DNA from: Lampris incognitus
Taxonomy: Eukaryota > Chordata > Actinopteri > Lampriformes > Lampridae
Assembly: GCF_029633865.1 (NCBI RefSeq)
Contig: NC_079222.1
Coordinates: 33,861,878-33,925,877 of the forward strand
Direction of reading: 5' to 3'
Length of the DNA: 64,000 bases
Shown here: positions 43,535-54,400 of the stretch, one piece after another
Numbering within the stretch: the first letter of the stretch is position 1
Layout of the letters: the number at the start of each line of letters is the position of its first letter
The notes under the pieces: generated by a model
Databases searched by the model: none
What the model was told of the DNA's origin: nothing
Seen by the model: only the letters and a program-made list of their open reading frames with translations
Program-made: the position numbers and the translations under genes

Positions 43535-43950
43535 TTTTTTAACTCCCCCCCCCCTTTTCTCCCAAATTGTATCCAGCCAATTACCCCCCTCGTTCGAGCC
43601 ATCCTGGCCGCTGCTCCACCCCTCTGCCGATCCGGGGAGGGTTGCAAACTACCACATGCCTCCTCCGATACATGTGGAGTCGCCAGCTGCTTCTTTACAT
43701 CTGACAGTGAGGAGTTTCACCAGGGGAGAGGATCACGCCAATGCCCCCAGTTCCCCCTCCCCCCAGAACTGGTGACCCGACCGACCTGAGGAGGATCTAG
43801 TGCAGCCGACCAGAACACATACCCACATCTGGCTTCCCACCTGCAGACACAGCCAATCGTGTCTGTATGGACGCCTGACCAAGCTAGAGGTAACACGGGG
43901 ATTTGAAAGGCGATCCCTGTGTTTGTAGACACCACACCATCTGGACACCC
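43535..43950 (-). mobile_element. tRNA-derived SINE, copy 7, inside L2, 13-bp target duplication
   Basis: TTTGAGCAATTTC is duplicated exactly at 43522-43534 and 43951-43963, flanking a full-length SINE. The host is an L2 LINE, so the SINE is younger. The tRNA-like head is more diverged than in other copies. Confidence 0.88.
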
Positions 43951-44461
43951 TTTGAGCAATTTCAATCAGGATTCCGTACCCACCACAACACAGAAACAGC
44001 TCTCATTAAAGTTAATGACTTATTGCTCACCGCTGACTCTGGTGCTTGCTCAGTTTTAATTCTGGTTGTCCTGAGTTCCACTTTTGATATGGTTGACCAC
44101 GACATCCTTTTACAAATTGCCTGGAAAACTATGTTTTAGTGCTCTTGCCTGGTTCCGATCCTACCTATCTGACAGATCTTTCTGTTATAATGGGAGAATT
44201 CTCTTCATCCCCAGCCCCCCCTCCACATGTTGTGTCCCCCAGGGGTCAATTCTTGGTCCATTATTATTGTCCATTTACACGCTCCCCCTGGGTCAGATCA
44301 TCCGTCATCATAATATTAATTTTCAGTTATGCGGATGACATCCAGCTTTATGTCCCGCTTACTGGTAATGACACACACTATTTTTGTTGTGTGTGTTATA
44401 GCTTGTCTCTCCGCTATCAAGTGCTGGATGTCACAAAACTTCCTCCAGCTCAATGAGCCAA

Positions 44462-44889
44462 CCCAGCTAGCATCCGGATGTGGGCCACTTCAGGCAGTGA
44501 TGCGGCACTGATGGCCTTCTTCCGGCCCTGACAAAATGGATGTGAGCCTGAAGTGGCCCACATGTATAACAGCACATAAGTCCCAAATATGCCGAATCAA
44601 ATGTGGGCCTTTTTTGGTAAAGATGCGGTGCTCTCAGCAACATGTAATTTGGATGTGACCCTGAAGTGGCCCGTGTGGTAAATGGTGAATATGGCCCAAA
44701 TATCTCAAAACAAATATGTGCCACCTTTGGCAAATATGTGGCACATGTGGCATTGCTATGGCTTGGTTCTGGCCCAGATCTGGCAAACAGGAGCGGACCT
44801 CCCAAGTGCCATCATTCCACACAGTATGTGGGCCGGATGAAGTGTCGGGTGTAGGACGGGTCCGGGCCACAGCAATTTTGCTATCTGGG
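44462..44889. mobile_element. TIR element inserted in the L2 reverse transcriptase
   Basis: Ends CCCAGCTAGCA (left) and, on the other strand, TCCCAGATAGCAAAATTGC (right). It is made of internal near-repeats around GATGTGGGCC, GTGGCCC and CAAATATGTGCCAC. It has no coding capacity. L2 coding sequence stops at Leu-Asn-Glu on the left and resumes at Ser-Glu-Val-Leu-Leu-Phe-Gly on the right. Confidence 0.65.
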
Positions 44890-45793
44890 AAATCTGAGGT
44901 CCTTTTATTTGGGCCCCCTAACCTAACTGGCGACCTGGAAAAGTCTAGGGAACCTGTCTGCTAATGTTAAGCACTGCGCTTGCAATTTGGGTCTTTTTTG
45001 ACTCCAAGCTCCGTTTTGACACACAAATCACCAAGGTAGTACAGTCTTGTTTTCTCCAAATTGCAAAAGTTGAAAATGTTCTATTTCAAACGGACCTTGA
45101 AAAAGTCATCTATGCATTCATCTCATCACGTCTGGATTATTGTTAACTCGCTGTAAACAGGGCTCAGTGAAAAGTCCATCTCCCACCTCCTGCTCGTCCG
45201 GTTTGGATAATGGATGGATGGATGGACACATCACTCCCATTCTTGCAATGCTTCACTGGCTACCTGTTAGGCATAGGATTAATTTTAAACTTTTACTAAT
45301 TACTTTTAAAGCCCTACATGGCCTCACTCCTACATATATCACTTACTTACTCACACCCCATGGGCCTGGTCACTGCCTGCACTCCTCAGGCAGATCCTTT
45401 TTAACTGTTCCCTCAGGTAGCCTCGTTACTAAAGGCGACCGGGCGTTTTCTGTTAGAGCCCCACAGCTGTGGGACTCCCTACCTGAGGAATCAGACTAGC
45501 AAACTCACTGCCTTCTTCTAAATCACTCCTTAAAACTTACTTTTACAGGAAGGCTTTTTTATAGTAAATCCATTGTTGCCCTGTTTTTATTCTTTTTTTT
45601 TTAAAACTGTTCATATCTTATACTTTGATAATTCCATATATTTAACTCTTTATATTTTTCTGGTATTGCTCTGCGATGTGGTAGAAAGGGCTGTTCACAG
45701 CCTTCCGATTCCCAGTTAAATGTGCAGCGCAGTCATTTCCACATGGTACAATATTCCTCCACAACACATCCAGTACCTCATAGAATTCATGCT

Positions 45794-46544
45794 CAGGTAA
45801 AAGGCGCTTTTGGACTGGAGGAACTTTTTAAGTTCTAAGAACTGTTGGAGAAACTACCCCCTTCCTTATTGTATCGGCTTCGCGGGAACTGGGAACAATC
45901 GTAGCTCTTAGAACGCCATTCTGAGGAGCTTTTCAGCTCCTACTTCAGGGTAGGTACTCCCTCGTCACGAGAGGAGCCTTGAGTGACGGTGATTGGTCCA
46001 GATGCAAGTGTACGGTAATTGGTCGAACACGAGCCAGCGCGGCAACAGAAGCCGCCATTTTTAAAACCTGTGTAAAACATGAGCTGCGTGCCTAACAGCT
46101 GTTAACGTTCGCCTTTAAACATGGAACAAAACAGGGACACACGGACCGACAGTGAAGTCCAGGCTTTATTGAGCCTTTAATGCAACCACATAGTCCAAAT
46201 TCACACCGTCTCATATCCAACTCCATTATTATCACAGCAAACAACAAACACATAGCGCTGACCATGGAACCTCCATCTGATCATGGCGTCCTCCATCTTG
46301 TTGCTGCATCATGTGCAGAGTGAGATAAACGTATCTATTCGTACACATGTTGATGGCGGCATACAAATTGCGCAGAAATGCCGTTGGTATACTAACCGCG
46401 GGATTGCGTCACTTCAGCATTCCTGGCAGTGCTAATGCAAACAAGAGAAAAAAGCCCTTTAGGGTTTGTAATTTTTGGGGAACCTCCCCAGAGGGTAGTT
46501 CCTCTCAAAAAAGTCCCCAGAACTGTTTGGTCCGAAAGCGCCTT
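45794..46544. mobile_element. TIR element, hAT-like
   Basis: Left end CAGGTAAAAGGCGCTTTTGG; right end, other strand, AAGGCGCTTTCGGACC. AATTCATGCT is present outside both ends (45784-45793 and 46545-46554) and fits an 8-10 base target duplication. It has no transposase frame. Confidence 0.55.
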
Positions 46545-46554
46545 AATTCATGCT

Positions 46555-47929
46555 GTTCTGAAGGGTCTAAGGAGGTGCGACTTGCTACCAGACAGGTGTA
46601 CTGAATATACTGGCAAAACATTTTTCTTGAAAGGTTTATTCACTTGGAATTATACAAATATTAATATAAAAAGATACAGCATTCTTAAGTTCAAAGGATT
46701 AAATTGAGAATTTGGTAGAAAACATGAAAATATGTTTTTCTTCAGTGTGTCAGCATCATTATTTCAACTGGTCATACGAGGATGATTATTCGTAAGTCTT
46801 CCTTTCCAATGTTGTTGCTTCTTCTCATCCAGCATGGCTGTTTTCAAATACCCCTGTATTCACGAGGGCAATAGCTTGTAAACAAAGGCTCAGCTGGGAT
46901 CCCACGCCTTTAAAAACAAAAACGACGTGGGATTAAGATTTGTCGATGGAAAATTGACGTTTCTTTGTTTGCATATTCAAACATGAAGACAGTAAATTTG
47001 TTAATACCAGGAAAAAAGAGAAAAGTATTTTCATGTTGTGTATTTGATTTGTAGGCTCCTGACAGCACGTAAGGTAGTGTTCGTACTTTCTGCTGATTGA
47101 TGCACTTACAAACCCAGAAATGGCGTTTCTGAACCTTAACTGTTCATGTGTCCCATGCTGTACACCTTGAAACTCCAGTGCTTTAGTGGCGCAATGGGCA
47201 TATTCAACAATCCACACCCCTACCCCCACAAAATCCAACGTGAAAGCTGCCTTTTCAATAATGTCATACACTGACTTGGTGTTACACCAGAATCTGCAAC
47301 TGTCAAACACTGTGACCATGTGTGAGTGTGGTGTGATTAGAGCCGCGTTAGGGAATCTTATTATGGTAAAATATTACCTTTTAATCGCTACTAATGTTGA
47401 AAATATACCCCCAAGCCATGATGAAAATAAGAAAAACAAAACGTTGTTACATGGATTTACTAACTGCCGAGCACATCCTGTACTTTTCCTGTGAAATCTT
47501 AACTGGTGCACAGGAAGTGACATATTTTACATATCCATAGACTAGCACTTATCAAATAGGTAAGTAATTTTTTACGCTATTTAAATTGAAATTAATAACT
47601 TGAAACAAATGAAAAACTACGAGTGCAGCTCTCCGCCAGGCAGAGCTCCCCCTCTCCGGTGCTCTGACTTAGTGACACACAGGAACATACGGACAGAAAA
47701 ACCAGTGTTTTCCTGCCATTCTAAGACTTTTGTGCAGTGCCCAAGTCGACTGAGCGGGAAATATGGAAAAAAAAGTTTTTAATATGCAAGGCTCAAGCTA
47801 AACAAATCTACCTAATAAAAACGTTTTGCCTGTCAGTCTGTGGATGTGCAGCCTCCTAGGCGGACCCTCGCATGAAAGTGACCAAGTCTGACATGAATGA
47901 CAGAGAGCAGGCTATCACAATTTCAAAGC
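46555..47929. other. Intergenic gfm2-hexb, unassigned frame at 46933-47319 (minus)
   Basis: A 128-codon minus-strand frame at 46933-47319 is open and contains Cys/His-containing text, but it matches no family I know. A random origin is possible. The block around 47620-47770 with CCGCCAGGCAGAGCTCC looks like an old dispersed repeat. No splice structure is supported. Confidence 0.3.
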
Positions 47930-47930
47930 C

Positions 47931-47936
47931 TTTATT
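47931..47936 (-). terminator. hexb: Probable hexb polyadenylation signal
   Basis: AATAAA on the minus strand, about 480 bases downstream of the last placed hexb exon. It is the best-placed signal for the gene's 3' end. Confidence 0.5.
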
Positions 47937-48412
47937 AAAAGGCTTTTGGTTGGTCAGGGAAATGACTTAGGAGGGTGGTCGTCCCTTTCAGCACACCATC
48001 TAGTGATGATGAGTAAGGTGCCCCCCCCCCCTAATCTCGAGCAAAATGACTAAATTACAATCCTCATAAGCCAAACCCTAAAAAAGGCACAACTACCAGG
48101 ACATTATCAGATGCTTCATAGCTCTTCACAACCCTCTAATGCAGCAAACTGACCCAGTCATTTTCACTGTGCAGACTACGCCGGGTGTTCTCATAAAGAG
48201 CACGACTCGGGCTTAACATCTGTCACAAAATAAAATGGCTATGCTACATTAGAGCACACTATTCAATTTCACTCAGGATGCGACTATACTTAACGTTTCA
48301 AGTGTACCCATTTTTTTGTGGATTCATTCAAGTCATCTTATGTAACTGCAAATGAATAGTCTAGAATCCCTCTCACCGCATTTCTCAAGATTTGTATGTA
48401 CAAATCACTTAC

Positions 48413-51400
48413 TCAACCATGCGACAGCGGTGTATAGACAGTCTCCTGTAGGCATCATCAAGATCAGTCACGTCCTTGGCACTCCACAACCGTTCCGCTA
48501 CAGCACTGGCACGAGGCCTTGAAACAAGGGAAAAGGAAAAACCTTAAGTGACTGAATTAAAATATGATCGATAATGACCGATAATCACATATGAATCATA
48601 CCAGAGCCTGGGTGTCAGGTTAGTGGCATCCACGTACTCCCCCCACAGACAGGCTTCCCCACCAATCACTAGCTTCTTCTGGGCTTCAGTTCCTGTGTCA
48701 AATTATGTTTAATAGACGATTAAATCAGAAATCACAGGAAATGCACCATTAGTTCAAAACCTAAATTGTCTGTAGATCGTTTTAAAACACTGAACTTTAT
48801 AATGAAGAATTATTTGGTGACCTGTTGCTCTGTATGTGTAATACACTAAAATATTCCCTCTTCTTCATCCAACAGGCTTTCATGCATTTGCAAAGAGGTG
48901 ACAAAATAAAAACCCCATGACTCTTTAAGCCGTCATTCAGACAACGTTGAACCTCAATACAGAGTAATTATTGATAAGCTAAGGTCTGCAATCCCATGCC
49001 ATAGTAAAATGACAAAGCATCTTAGCATTCTGGGGTAGAATGACAACAGGACAATAAAGCATGTATAACGCTAAAGGCAACGATCCCAACATCCATGCTG
49101 AAATAAAGCATGACTGGCTGTGGCTAAAACAAGTTCACAACTGTAAAGAAACTAAAAATTCCATACAATTACAGGCCAACAAAAATTATCATAATGGAGC
49201 ATACCACAAGGACATTTTGCTTGCACCAGCATCACTAAGAGCAAGTTAACTTCTTGTGATGTGCATGAAACAGTTATGCAAACACAAACCATTGAAGTGC
49301 TGTGGGTCGGCCTTGTAAATGCCGCGCCAATCCTGGCCGTAGGAGATACGGTTCAGGTACCAGGGAGTGGAGAGCAGGGTCTGGTACCCTGATGATGTAA
49401 CCTTTGCCATCTCTTCCTGGTATTGCTGCTGGTTTCCTTTCCACACATGTATAAGTGTGTCTGGTTTCAGCTACACAGCACACATATGCATTTTTAGTAC
49501 CAGGAATGGTAAGATTAACTAGAAACTGGGGAAGAACAAAGAAAATACAGGAGGAGCCTTCCATGTTGTTTGTTGGGTACATGCAAGACAGTAAGATGAT
49601 GTAAGCTAAAAAGATGAAAGGCTGATGTTCTTCGTAAGTCAGTAAGTAAGTAAGAGTTTATTTATATAGCACCTTTTAAAATGAAGTAAGAAAGTGCCGC
49701 ACAAGATACTACTACTACTACTAATTTTGGCTGCTCCCGTTAGGGGTCGCCACAGCGGATCATCCGTTTCCATCTCTTCCTGTCCTCTGCATCTTCCTCT
49801 GTCACACCAGCCACCTGCATGTTCTCTTTCACCACATCCACAAACCTCCTCTTTGGCCTGGCAGCTCCATATTCAGCATCCTTCTCCCAATATACCCAGC
49901 ATCGCTCCTCCACACGTCCAAGCCATCTCAATCTTGCCTCTCTTGCTTTGTGTCCAAACCGTCCAACCTGAGCTGTTCCTCTAATATAATCATTCCTAAT
50001 CCTGTCCTTCTCTGTCACTCCCAATGAAAATCTTAGCATCTTCAACTCTGCCACCTCCAGCTCCACCTCCTGTCTTTTCATCAGTGTCACTGGTCTCACG
50101 ACCATCTTGTAAACCTTCCCTTTAACTCTTGCTGGTACTTTTCTGTCACAAATCACTCCTGACACTCTTCTCCACCCTGCCTGCACTCTCTTCTTCACCT
50201 CTACTCCTTGCATCCTTACTGTTCTACTGTCCTCCCTCTCATTCACGCATATGTATTCCATATTGCTGCGACTGACTTTCATTCCTCTTCTCTCCAGTGC
50301 ATACCTCCACCTCTCCAGGCTCTCCTCAACCTGCACCCTACTCTCGCTACAGATCACAATGTCATCTGCAAACATCATCGTCCATGGAGACTCCTGCCTG
50401 ATCCTGTCCGTCAACCTGTCCATCACCACTGCAAACAAGAAAGGGCTCAGAGCCGATCCTTGATGTAATCGCACCTCCACCTTGAACCCATCTGTCATTC
50501 CAACCGCACGCCTCACCATTGTCACACTTCCCTCATACATATCCTGCACCACTCCTACATACTTCTCTGCAACTCCCGACTTCCTCATACAATTACCACA
50601 CCTCCTCTCTCGGCAACCTGTCATATGCTTTCTCTAAATCCACAAAGACAGAATGTAACTGGCCTTCTCTATACTTCTCAATCAACATTCTCAAAGCAAA
50701 CATCTCATCTGTAGTGCTGCACAAGATACAGATACAGAAAAATAAACAACCTACATACAGAAAAGTATAAATTACAGACCTTTATAGGGAAGGCAAGTTG
50801 GTAGAGATGAATTTGGAGAAGTTTTTTTTAAAGTTGTTTACAGATTCAGCTGATCTAACAGTGGTGGGGAGACTGTTCCAGAGGGACAGGGCCCTTACGG
50901 CAAAAGCACAGTCACCCTTACATACTTCTCTGCAATTCAACTTAAGCGACTTTGAGTATTAGAAAAGCGCTATATAAGTTTATTATTATTATTATTACTA
51001 CCCTTGGCTTTGCGGAGGGAGCGGGATATAGATAAGAGACGCTGGTCGGAAGACCTGAGTGGCCCAGAGGTGGAGTAAGGATGTATAAAAATGTATAAAG
51101 GGGCAAGACTATGTAGGGCAAGGTTCCTCACTTAGTTTTCCCTAGCAAAAGTTGTTTTATGTGCAGATGTTGTTGTTGCTGCTATGATAATGATTATTAT
51201 TATGATCACTGTTATTATTATCATTACCATTATTATTATTATCAGTAATAGTAGTAGTAGTAGTAGTAATAATTTAGGCCTAGGACTCTTAAAGCCTGTG
51301 CTGAGGGTCACACAGGAAAAAAAACGTACTCTTGAAACAAAATAAGTCCAAAACCAACCATTTAACTATGGACAAATGGTCAAAAATAAATGGATGTTCA

Positions 51401-54400
51401 TTCACCAGTCAGTGAGAGAAGAGAGAGCGACAGGATGAGGCAATCCTTCTGATGTTGGGTCTGTTTTCTGTTGTGGCAAGCCTGAGTCACTGGCCAAAAT
51501 GTGCATAGGTGAGTCTGCTTCTTTCCTGGTTCTAGATCGAGTGTGAGTAGGAGCACTGCAATAGCTCTCATGTTTTTGAATCAAGCTTGGGGAACCACAT
51601 TGATCCAACGTCTTTGTGTTGTGCTTTGAGCAAATCAGATGTTCCCACCTCCAAGACCTCCATCTGAAGAACTGCCTCATCTACGGATGGTACCAGCCTT
51701 CTGGCCCCTGCAGTCCACTGGCTGTCAGCTATAATGGAGAATGGCTGTCTCAGTAAGAGGACGATGTCACCTGAGAGTTTAGGGGGGCTTTCAAACCATT
51801 CCTTGAAGTTTTCTGCCCGTTTTCACGAAATCCTTCAACGCTGGATCACACTGCATTTTGTTTTTCCGAGGGCTGCAGACTACCACATGCCTCTTCCGAT
51901 ACATGTGGAGTCGCCAGCCGCTTCTTTCCACCTGCCAGTGAGGAGTTTCGCCACGGGGACGTAGCGCGTGGGAAGATCACGCTATTTCCCCCCAGTTCCC
52001 CCCCCCGAACAGGCGCCCCGACCGACCAGAGGAGGCACTAGTGCAGCGACCAGGAAACATACCCCCATCCGGCTTCCCACCCGCAGACACGGCCAATTGT
52101 GTCAGTAGGGACGCCCGATCAAGCTGGAGGTAACACGGGGATTCGAACCGCCGATCCTCATGTTGGTAGGCAACGGAATAGACCGCTACGCTAACCAAAT
52201 GCCCGTCCTGAGTCAGTTTTTAATTGACAATGGGATGCAGTTAATTTCAGAATGCGCTATAAAAAATAAAAATAAACAAAAAACAACGAACAGGTCAGGT
52301 GGGTAATTCAACTATATTCGGTCCCCACATAATAAGTCTCCTGCAGAGCTGTGGACCCTTTCTCTTTTTTTCTTGGCTAAAGTCAACATGCACAATTCTA
52401 CATATTGAACAATTTAACCCATCGGACTGAATCTAACTGAACCTAGTGCACACCAACAGCTAATACCAAAGAAACACCACTAAATTTGCCAACTAACCAC
52501 ACCTCACCATGTTGTCTCTCTCCACATCTCAGTGAGACACATCTGTCTCTTGTCAATACTTTGTCACAGCTATGCAATTCACGAGCATGAGCCTGTTGAA
52601 GGAAGTCTAGTTTTAGATTTCAGTTTTGACAAACTGAAGGACTACACCCAAAGTGGCCAGAATATGTTGCTCTACCCATAGAGATCTTTAGTGTGTGAAC
52701 TGAAAGGACACAACCCTACTTAATGAAGACTGACCCTTGAAGTTAAGCGGCTCAACCTTGTAGTACTTCTGCCAGTCCTGTCCGTAGCTAATGTAATCTA
52801 GGTACCAAGGGGAAGAGAGGATGGTTGCGTAGCCTTCTGCCGTCACATTGTGCAACTCTTCCTCCAGCTTGTTGCCAATCCACACATGCACTACTGTGTC
52901 TGGTTTGAGCTGCAATTCACAATCAGGCTGAACTACTGTACTCAACTTAGGGACAGATGAAGATGTTTATCGTTATCATGCTTTGAAAAGCAAATGTAAT
53001 TAACGACATACCACTCAAAACAAAAATCAAAACTCATTTTAGTACTAAAGCATGCAACAATGGCAATATGAATGAAGTGTGACAAAATGTGTCTTTGGTT
53101 ACCTTAACTCCGTTGTCAAAGACTTCCTGCCATATCACGTAGCCCTTTTGTGTTGTAGCGACGATATCCAAGAGTCTACCAGTTCAAATGAGAGAAGAAC
53201 AATTGTGTTTTTATTTATTTATTTATTTTGTTAGGGACTGGGTTTAAAAAAATAGATTTCTCTCAGAATCAAATTAGTCCTAGGCTCCTTTTTAATAGTA
53301 GAGCTTTATTTTTCTTGCTAGTATTACTATATCTTGTGTTTGGATTGTGCATAAATATAACGGATATGCATGATGGGAAAATGCATCTCTGCTGTACACA
53401 CTTTTATCAGATTTCTCTGGCCATGCAATATGCTGATTTCCTTACACGTCAAATTACTTCCTTTTTTTTCCCTCCTTTTTCTCCCCAATTGTACCTGGCC
53501 AATTACTCCACTCTTCTGAGATGTCCTGGTCACTGCTCCACCCCCTCTGCCGGTCTGGGGAGGGCTGCAGACTACCACATGCCTCCTCCGATACATGTGG
53601 AGTCGCCAGCCCCTTCTTTTCGCCTGACAGTGAGTTTCACCAGGGGGACGTAGCGCATGGGAGGATCACGTTATTCCCCCTCCCCCCCGAACAGACGCCC
53701 TGATTGATCAGAGGAGGCACTAGTGCAGCGACCAGGACACATACCCACATCTGGTTTCCCACCCGCAGACATGGCCAATTGTGCCTGTAGGGATGCCCGA
53801 CCAAGCTGGAGGAAACACGGGGATTCGAACCGGCGACCCCCGTGTTGGTAGGCAAGGGAATAGACCGCTATGCTACCCGGATGCTCTAATTACTTCCGCT
53901 TTTAACATCACTTACTATAAAAACTTCGAGCAAACAGTTTGACCTTGAGCTCTTATTTGGAATTGAGCGCAAATTTGTGTCTCTTTCTGATGCAGTTCCT
54001 ATAGGTGGACTGGAGACGGATCAGACTTCCTCAAAGTTGCCTAATGTGGTCAATTGCGTATAACCACAGTGAAATACATTTCATTCACCCTTAATGCTTA
54101 TTCACACCAGCTAAGAAGAGATCCTGCAAATGAAAACCAGCAAATATCTGCCTGAACGTATGACATACTTCTGAATGTAGAACGACTCCAGCATGCTGTA
54201 GTCCCCTCCAAAACCTTGCTGATCCATGAACTTCTGAATGTCTGGGTTGGACCTCCTGTGGGTGGAAGAAAAACATCAGATGTATAATCTTGATTATAGG
54301 ATACGGAAATAAACAAATTAAACATGACTTTTTCAACAACCCAGATAGAAAACATGCGACAAAGCAGGGTGGAGAGCGATGGGGAAGGATGAGTCTGTCT

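Larger units (their letters stand above)
42789..45650 (+). mobile_element. L2-clade LINE with two later insertions
   Basis: The endonuclease C-terminus (LTLGDFNTHVCCPS, then HTLDLVLS) lies at 42880-43150. The reverse transcriptase resumes at 43955 (FQSGFRTHHNTETALIKV, VDHDILL, CVPQGSILGPLLLSIY, YADDIQLYVP). After an insert it continues SEVLLFGPPNL, and the C-terminus follows at 45210-45500 (ITPILAMLHWLPV, then LWDSLPEES). The copy is split by a SINE (43535-43950) and a TIR element (44462-44889) and carries frameshifts. Confidence 0.85.

Noticed and set aside
48150-48220. Plus-strand text Tyr-Ala-Gly-Cys-Ser-His-Lys-Glu resembling the human HEXB C-terminus
   Set aside because: It is on the wrong strand and needs indels to align; treated as coincidence rather than a local inversion of the missing last exon.
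49740-50624. 294-codon open frame as a possible host gene inside hexb
   Set aside because: It carries the reverse-transcriptase motif FADD and sits between target duplications with an (AGT)n tail; it is a LINE.
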